In this document: one piece after another, positions 1 through 3,476 of the stretch
Layout: each line of letters starts with the position of its first letter
Position numbering within the stretch: position 1 is the stretch's first letter
Assembly (NCBI GenBank): GCA_004298405.1
Contig: SCSL01000043.1
Coordinates: 1 to 5,551, forward strand
Reading direction: 5' to 3'
From: Patescibacteria group bacterium
GTDB taxonomy: Bacteria; Patescibacteriota; Patescibacteriia; UBA9934; GWF2-40-263
DNA length: 5,551 bases
Notes under the pieces: model-generated
What the model was told of the DNA's origin: nothing
Seen by the model: only the letters and a program-made list of their open reading frames with translations
Databases searched by the model: none
Program-made: the position numbers and the translations under genes

Positions 1-86
1 GAGCATCCCGCAAAGAGAAGAGGGAAACAAAAATCCGTGCCCTGAACGCCCATCTCGTGACCGTCCTTGGCACAGAGTTTACTCAT
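1..86 (-). CDS. Partial ORF after truB, possible small zinc-ribbon protein
   Basis: An ATG at 84-86 (minus) follows the truB stop codon with no gap, and the frame stays open for 28 codons to the window edge. The visible peptide begins MSKLCAKDGHEMG and continues with VQGTDFCF. It therefore has Cys5, His10 and Cys20 around a DGHEM segment, which resembles the first half of a small zinc-ribbon protein. The expected C-x2-C second pair is not seen in the visible part: the residues after FCF read PLLFAGC. There is no clear Shine-Dalgarno sequence, so translation would rely on coupling to truB termination. The zinc-ribbon reading is inference from spacing alone and the ORF may not be a gene. Confidence 0.35.
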   Translation of the reverse strand, partial: MSKLCAKDGHEMGVQGTDFCFPLLFAGC

Positions 87-881
87 CTAACAGTGTGAAC
101 GATGTTCGTGGACTTGCGCAAGAGTCCTTAAAAGTTGAGATACGGGAATAAGAGCGGTTTCTACGCGCCCTACGAGCGATTCGAGGGTCGATGCTTGAGT
201 GACGGAAAATGGTCCAATTTGGGTGCGGCGCAATTCCTCCACATAACCTCCGCCGCCCAGCGCGCGTCCAAGATCCCGAGCAAGACTGCGGATATACGTC
301 CCGCTTGAACAACGGATTGTCACAGCAATCCGGCCCCCCTCCTTTTTAAGGAGGGGCTGGGGGTGGTTACGCAGCTCGAATGAGTAGACCTTCACCCTCC
401 TTGCCTTTCCCTCAATCGGTTTCCCTTCCCGTGCCGCCTCATACATTTTTTTGCCGCCAACCTTGATTGCCGAATAGGTGGGTGGTACTTGCTCAATCTC
501 GCCGATGAATTGATTGATCGCGTCTGGAGACCACACTACCGACGCCTCTGTAATCGTCCCTTCCGTATCATCCGTTGTCGAGCTTGCTCCCAACACAAAC
601 ACCGCCTCGTACTCTTTATCGAGCCCAACGAGCTTTTCCATCTCTCGTGTAGCAAAACGTCCAACACCAACAATCAGCAACCCCGTTGCAAACGGATCCA
701 GCGTCCCCGCGTGTCCAACCCGCCGCTCACCTGTGAGTCGGCGTACTCGGTCGACCACGTCATGGCTCGTGATCCCTGCGGGTTTATCGATAAGAAGGAA
801 ACCTTGTTTGGAAAGAGTTCCCTGTTCGATTGCTTGACTTTTTTGGATTTTGGAGGTATCGTCGTTTTCTATTTTGGACAT
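87..881 (-). CDS. truB: tRNA pseudouridine(55) synthase TruB
   Basis: TruB isomerises uridine 55 of the tRNA T-arm to pseudouridine in the cytoplasm. The 264-residue product shows the family's ordered motifs: GFLLIDKPAGITSHDVV (27-43), the catalytic loop GHAGTLDPFATGLL (56-69) with nucleophile Asp62, KEYEA (89-93) with the conserved Tyr91, PPTYSAIKVGGKKMYEAAREG (133-153), and CSSGTYIRSLARDLG (191-205). The protein stops soon after the catalytic domain, so the C-terminal PUA-like domain of longer TruBs is absent, as in many short bacterial versions. About 26 residues precede the usual N-terminus. The ATG at 879-881 is used because no later start occurs before the first conserved motif; an AAGG lies 11 bases upstream, a weak ribosome site. 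Residues 171-184 (RNHPQPLLKKEGGR) are encoded by a palindromic repeat in the variable loop just before the CSSGTY strand. The gene is divergent from the DGR target gene. Confidence 0.97.
   Translation of the reverse strand: MSKIENDDTSKIQKSQAIEQGTLSKQGFLLIDKPAGITSHDVVDRVRRLTGERRVGHAGTLDPFATGLLIVGVGRFATREMEKLVGLDKEYEAVFVLGASSTTDDTEGTITEASVVWSPDAINQFIGEIEQVPPTYSAIKVGGKKMYEAAREGKPIEGKARRVKVYSFELRNHPQPLLKKEGGRIAVTIRCSSGTYIRSLARDLGRALGGGGYVEELRRTQIGPFSVTQASTLESLVGRVETALIPVSQLLRTLAQVHEHRSHC
334..368 (-). repeat. REP-like palindromic repeat inside truB
   Basis: The sequence holds a perfect 9-bp inverted repeat, CCCCTCCTT at 336-344 and AAGGAGGGG at 348-356, around a TTT loop. It is flanked by a C/G-rich tail that on the minus strand reads AACCACCCCCAG. 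Palindromes of this form, CCCCTCCTT-loop-AAGGAGGGG with a CCCCCAG-type flank, look like dispersed intergenic repeats. Here the unit is in frame in truB and encodes NHPQPLLKKEGG (residues 172-183) between the strand ending VYSFEL and the strand IAVTIRCSSGTY. Dispersal in this genome cannot be tested from one window. Confidence 0.7.
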
Positions 882-909
882 AGCGTTGAATGCCTTATGG
901 GTGTTTACC

Positions 910-967
910 GCTGTGGCTGAGGTTTGCTACTGACGCATTTTGCATCAGAGAAGTAGGCTACCACAGC
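910..967 (+). promoter_or_regulatory. Leader with nested inverted repeats before the DGR target gene
   Basis: The truB-target intergenic region contains a 7-bp perfect inverted repeat, GCTGTGG (910-916) and CCACAGC (961-967). Inside it is a tight hairpin, CTGAcGCA (930-937), loop TTT, TGCaTCAG (941-948), with one C/A mismatch. The right arm of the outer repeat touches the ribosome site of the target gene. It could be an operator or an mRNA leader fold that affects access to the ribosome site. No convincing sigma-70 promoter was found on either strand here. The function is inference. Confidence 0.3.
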
Positions 968-972
968 AGGAG
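968..972 (+). promoter_or_regulatory. Shine-Dalgarno site of the DGR target gene
   Basis: AGGAG sits five bases before the ATG at 978-980. This good match and spacing fix the start of the target gene. Confidence 0.75.
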
Positions 973-977
973 AAGTC

Positions 978-1610
978 ATGTCTCTTATCGGACAAAGCTG
1001 GGAGCTCATGTGTGAGCTCGCCAAGCGCACTCCTTGGGGCAGGATCGAGATCCAGCCCCTCATCCACGACATCGCTCAGGTGGCGCCGGAGTTCGTCCGG
1101 TTCCTCGAGAACGGTGGGCGGGTGATGATCCAGGGAAAGGTCTTCCCCACCTGGAAGCTCATCAAGCTCGGACTCCACAAGTCGCCCGAGGCCTACGCCT
1201 CCGTGCTCGAGGCCAAGGGTCACAAGATCAACAAGTGGGCCCGCGACATCCTCATGAAGATCACTTGCTCGCAGGAGGTGGTCGATCTCGAGCTGGTAGA
1301 TGTGAGCGGAGCCGAGCTCGGGTTCACGCAGGTCTACACGGCCCGCGAGTGCTACGAGCGTGCCGTCACGTTCGGTCTCTATCCCTGCCCGGCCGAGACG
1401 GGTCCCGCCACGCGCGATCAGTACAACGACCAGCCCGCCGGTGAATACCGGCGTATCGCGATGGAAGCCATCGCGGACTCCGGTGGCGGTCTGAACGTCT
1501 TCGACGTCTACCGCGACGGGGGCGAGCTCTGGCTCGAGACGGACAGCGGTCACCCTGACAACCGGTGGAATCCCGGCCACCGCTGGGTCTTCTGCCGTCG
1601 CAAGCCCTAG
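978..1610 (+). CDS. DGR target (variable) protein, C-terminal variable repeat
   Basis: This 210-residue protein is the substrate of the retroelement. Residues about 1-165 form an invariant part with segments such as WELMCELAKRTPWG (8-21), EFVRFLENGGRVMIQGK (38-54), HKINKWARDILMKITCSQE (82-100) and RDQYNDQPAGEYRRIAME (146-163). I associate this pattern with hypothetical proteins of CPR bacteria, but I cannot assign it a function. Residues about 167-209 are encoded by VR. The end, NRWNPGHRWVFCRR (195-208), is aromatic and arginine-rich, resembling the last strands of the C-type-lectin fold common in DGR targets; the fold is inference. Ten residues differ from what TR would encode: G169, G171, D176, R179, E187, D189, S190, R196, G200 and H201. 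There is no signal peptide or membrane segment, so the protein appears cytoplasmic or exported by another route. Third codon positions are mostly G or C, unlike infB and the RT. Confidence 0.88.
   Translation: MSLIGQSWELMCELAKRTPWGRIEIQPLIHDIAQVAPEFVRFLENGGRVMIQGKVFPTWKLIKLGLHKSPEAYASVLEAKGHKINKWARDILMKITCSQEVVDLELVDVSGAELGFTQVYTARECYERAVTFGLYPCPAETGPATRDQYNDQPAGEYRRIAMEAIADSGGGLNVFDVYRDGGELWLETDSGHPDNRWNPGHRWVFCRRKP
1473..1603 (+). repeat. DGR variable repeat (VR)
   Basis: This 131-base stretch at the 3' end of the target gene aligns without gaps to 1913-2043 at an offset of 440. The ten mismatches are at 1483, 1489, 1503, 1513, 1536, 1542, 1546, 1564, 1576 and 1578, and TR has adenine at each. 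VR has G at nine of them and C at 1578. All ten are at codon position 1 or 2 and change the amino acid. The last 25 bases (1579-1603) are identical to TR, and 1580-1601 contains no A, which suits an IMH-type initiation site for cDNA priming. Identity stops at 1604, seven bases before the end of the stop codon. Confidence 0.95.
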
Positions 1611-1615
1611 CGCTT

Positions 1616-1673
1616 AGGACTTCGGATCCTTGTGTCATGCTCTGGCACTTGGATCCTTAGTCCTTTTTCTTTT
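1616..1673 (+). terminator. Hairpin with T-rich tail after the target gene (terminator and/or DGR target-site hairpin)
   Basis: AGGACT (1616-1621) pairs with AGTCCT (1659-1664), and GGATCC (1624-1629) pairs with GGATCC (1651-1656). An inner stem, GTGTC (1632-1636) with GGCAC (1644-1648), has one G-T wobble and a 7-base loop. Two 2x2 mismatches separate the stems. A T-rich tail of TTTTT, C, TTTT (1664-1673) follows. It begins 6 bases after the target stop and 13 after VR ends. It reads as a Rho-independent terminator. Known DGRs also place a DNA hairpin just downstream of VR that aids homing, so both roles are possible. Confidence 0.65.
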
Positions 1674-1912
1674 GTCCTGTATGCTAGAGATGGTACTAGG
1701 CGAATATGTTAGTGGTCATGGCTACTGACTGCCGAATCTAACACTCGTATACTGAGAATGACTTTGGCTACGGCTTGAGACAGTGGGTGTACGAGTCGTT
1801 CAAAAAATGAACATGCTTGGCGCAGGTAGCTAGGTGACTTTAGATCACGAATACGATTCAACCCTGAGAGTACTCGAAGGGTGGTGTGTTGGGAGGCTAC
1901 TTGCGTATACGT
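1674..1912 (+). other. Gene-free leader upstream of the template repeat
   Basis: There is no credible ORF on either strand here, and no ribosome site or strong promoter was found. The region presumably contains the promoter and 5' part of the TR RNA. A 22-base imperfect palindrome lies at 1861-1882: outer arms ACCCT (1861-1865) and AGGGT (1878-1882), and a central perfect 8-base palindrome GAGTACTC (1868-1875). The last 21 bases (1892-1912) have partial codon-level resemblance to the target gene upstream of VR. Confidence 0.5.
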
Positions 1913-2043
1913 GCGGACTCCGATGGCGATCTGAACGTCTTCAACGTCTACCACGACGGGGGCGAGCTCTGGCTCAAGACGAACAACGGTCACCCTGACA
2001 ACCAGTGGAATCCCGACAACCGCTGGGTCTTCTGCCGTCGCAA
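1913..2043 (+). repeat. DGR template repeat (TR)
   Basis: This is the donor copy of VR, in the same orientation and on the same strand as the reverse transcriptase. It holds 30 adenines, ten of which are substituted in VR. Read in the target frame it contains six AAC codons, and every adenine lies at codon position 1 or 2, never 3. Misreading adenine therefore nearly always changes an amino acid, and in this frame stop codons can arise only where an AAG codon becomes TAG. The 3' end (2019-2043) is identical to VR, while the following bases diverge (CCCTCTT versus GCCCTAG), as expected for an IMH*/IMH pair. The open frame running through TR into antisense avd (1886-2368) is not treated as a gene. 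Confidence 0.93.
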
Positions 2044-2049
2044 CCCTCT

Positions 2050-2400
2050 TCATTTCTCTCCAGACGTTCTGTTTGGGGAGTTTTGTTTTGCGATCAGATT
2101 TCCATGCCATCCTCCAAGCATGCGACCGACCTCTGAGAGTTTTTCTGAAAGCGCGATATACTTCTTGTTGTCCAGAGACTTTGTTTCCCAGAGAACCAGA
2201 AGTAGGATTTTTACCGTATCAAGTTTTCGAATCGCTGTTCGGACATACGGAAGTTTATCGGCCTGTGGAGTAAAGCCTGCCGTGCTGGTCATTTCTATTG
2301 CCTCGATAAGAATGATGTCGATGCGTGAGGCAAGTGTGTACCGATGGACTTTTGGGATTGTTGGATAATATTCAAACCAGACAAGATATGCCTGTTTCAA
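2050..2400 (-). CDS. avd: DGR accessory variability determinant Avd (four-helix bundle)
   Basis: Avd proteins form pentameric four-helix bundles that bind the DGR reverse transcriptase and its RNA and are needed for mutagenic homing. The 116-residue reading from a TTG shows the expected pattern: IPKVHRYTLASRID (15-28) beginning helix 2, a helix with IRKLDTVKILLLVLWETKSL (58-77), DNKKYIALSEKLSE (77-90), and the hallmark end VGRMLGGW (91-98). The basic tail is variable. The TTG start is doubtful: upstream codons stay open to a stop at 2455-2457 and encode PPELLPVLQK, which completes helix 1 of the family, but no ATG, GTG or TTG lies in that extension. An out-of-frame ATG (2435-2437) would join this frame if the run of seven C on the minus strand (2425-2431) were six. 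The gene is antisense to the TR-RT transcription direction, and its stop lies seven bases beyond TR. Confidence 0.85.
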   Translation of the reverse strand: MKQAYLVWFEYYPTIPKVHRYTLASRIDIILIEAIEMTSTAGFTPQADKLPYVRTAIRKLDTVKILLLVLWETKSLDNKKYIALSEKLSEVGRMLGGWHGNLIAKQNSPNRTSGEK

Positions 2401-2439
2401 CTTTTGTAAGACCGGAAGGAGTTCGGGGGGGTAACATAT

Positions 2440-2445
2440 AAGGAG
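2440..2445 (+). promoter_or_regulatory. Candidate ribosome site of the DGR reverse transcriptase
   Basis: AAGGAG lies 72 bases before the first ATG of the RT frame but only three bases before an in-frame ATT (2449) at which RT-like sequence (ISLENLLEAW) begins. It argues that translation starts near 2446-2449 at a non-AUG codon, or that an original start codon was lost. The spacing to ATT is short for an efficient site. Confidence 0.4.
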
Positions 2446-2517
2446 ATCATTTCGTTAGAAAATTTACTTGAAGCGTGGGGGGAATTTGTTCGTGGAAAAC
2501 GCGCACGAGGTGATGTA

Positions 2518-3399
2518 ATGGAGTTCGAGGTGAACCTCATGGAGAATTTGATTGAGCTTCATTCTAGACTGGCCAATTTCCGTTACCGTCATGAACCGTA
2601 CCAGGCATTTACCATTTCAGATCCAAAGACTCGAAAAATTCATAAAGCCACAGTGATCGATCGCATCCTTCACCGAGCAGTATACCGTAAGTTGTATCCA
2701 GTCTTTGATCCGGCCTTTATCGCTAACTCATATTCGTGTCGACTTGGGAAAGGAACTTACAAAGCTCTTAATCGATTTCAAGCGCTGGCTTGGATTGTTT
2801 CACATAATCATCGACGGACTATCTGGGTGCTTAAATGTGATATTCGTAAATTTTTTGCCAGCATCGACCATGTGACGCTGATTCATATTCTCGGTCAACG
2901 GCTGGACGACAAGCTGGTCGTTAATCTCCTTAGTACGATTGTGGAGAGTTTCCATGTCGAGCCAGGGAAGGGCTTGCCGCTGGGGAATCTTACCTCTCAA
3001 CTATTCGCAAACATCTACATGAACGAGTTCGACCAGTTCGTGAAGCACGGGCTTCGGTTTAAGCACTACATCCGCTATGCCGACGACTTTGTTTTCCTGT
3101 CACAAGATCGTCGTGAATTGCAAGACGTACTTTCTGTTGTCACGACGTTTCTTCAACAGAACCTTCATGTATCCCTCCATCCAAACAAGGTCGAGCTACG
3201 GACATTTGCTTCTGGCGTGGATTTCCTTGGTTGGATTCACTTTTCTGATCATCGAGTTCTACGAACAGCGACAAAACAGAGGATGTTGGCGCGTTTATCC
3301 CAAACGCCATCCCAGTCAGTGATTCAATCGTATCGTGGGTTGTTGAGCCACGGTAATACTCAGAAGCTTATTTCCCGGATCGATAATCGAGTTCGTTGA
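2518..3399 (+). CDS. DGR reverse transcriptase
   Basis: The enzyme reverse-transcribes TR RNA into cDNA with adenine-directed errors, acting with Avd. From the ATG at 2518 (293 residues) the RT motifs appear in order: HKATVIDRILHRAVYRKLYP (42-61), SYSCRLGKGTYKA (71-83), catalytic Asp108 in CDIRKFFASID (107-117), GLPLGNLTSQLFAN (152-165), YADDF (187-191) with catalytic Asp189 and Asp190, and FLGW (236-239). LGNLTSQ in place of the QGxxxSP seen in group II intron RTs is the DGR-specific signature. No maturase, endonuclease or RNase H domain follows. The frame is open upstream from 2410, and codons 2449-2517 encode ISLENLLEAWGEFVRGKRAR plus GDV, matching the usual N-terminus of this RT type. The true protein is therefore probably about 316 residues with a non-canonical start. 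It overlaps the open extension of avd head to head. Confidence 0.96.
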   Translation: MEFEVNLMENLIELHSRLANFRYRHEPYQAFTISDPKTRKIHKATVIDRILHRAVYRKLYPVFDPAFIANSYSCRLGKGTYKALNRFQALAWIVSHNHRRTIWVLKCDIRKFFASIDHVTLIHILGQRLDDKLVVNLLSTIVESFHVEPGKGLPLGNLTSQLFANIYMNEFDQFVKHGLRFKHYIRYADDFVFLSQDRRELQDVLSVVTTFLQQNLHVSLHPNKVELRTFASGVDFLGWIHFSDHRVLRTATKQRMLARLSQTPSQSVIQSYRGLLSHGNTQKLISRIDNRVR

Positions 3400-3424
3400 C
3401 CAATTTCCTTTTTTTCGCTAACCT
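3396..3424 (+). promoter_or_regulatory. infB: Candidate sigma-70-like promoter for infB
   Basis: TTGACC (3396-3401, five of six consensus bases) is followed after 17 bases by TAACCT (3419-3424, three of six, keeping the key A2 and T6). Transcription would start near 3431 and give a leader of about 46 bases before infB. The -10 match is weak and the -35 overlaps the RT stop codon. Confidence 0.3.
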
Positions 3425-3450
3425 TTGGAGCGTCTTTAGCTAGAGCATTC

Positions 3451-3470
3451 CACCCAGCCCCTAACCCCCT
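3451..3470 (+). repeat. C-rich motif sharing a core with the truB palindromic repeat
   Basis: The stretch ahead of infB shares the 10-base core CCCAGCCCCT with the repeat in truB (read on the minus strand) and continues with a second C-rich block. No matching G-rich arm follows, so it may be a degenerate half copy of the same element, or chance similarity of C-rich sequence. It occupies the place where an infB ribosome site would be expected. Confidence 0.3.
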
Positions 3471-3476
3471 ACTTTC

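Noticed and set aside
930..959. Possible promoter for the target gene, CTGACG with TAGGCT at 18 bases.
   Set aside because: The match is weak, and the transcript would begin around 966, leaving too short a leader for the ribosome site at 968-972.
945..1580. A 211-codon minus-strand ORF opposite the target gene.
   Set aside because: The GC-rich third positions of the target gene create long antisense frames. Its residue pattern is low-complexity and has no family motif, whereas the plus-strand frame has a good ribosome site and carries the codon-aligned TR/VR pattern.
1709..2110. A 133-codon minus-strand ORF across the TR and leader.
   Set aside because: It is the antisense of TR plus non-coding leader, shows no recognisable motif, and overlaps the C-terminus of avd in another frame.
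1886..2368. A 160-codon plus-strand ORF covering TR and the region after it.
   Set aside because: It starts at a GTG without a ribosome site, is TR in the target frame, and then runs antisense through avd. It is best explained as the template repeat plus a shadow of avd, not a second target protein.
2518..3399. Group II intron or retron interpretation of the reverse transcriptase.
   Set aside because: There is no maturase or endonuclease domain, no intron RNA-like flanks and no retron msr/msd structure. LGNLTSQ, the neighbouring avd and the A-biased TR/VR pair identify a DGR.
3416..3437. Possible terminator after the RT: CGCT (3416-3419), AGCG (3429-3432), then TCTTT.
   Set aside because: The stem has only four to six pairs with a bulge, and the T-run of seven lies before rather than after it, so it is too weak to call.
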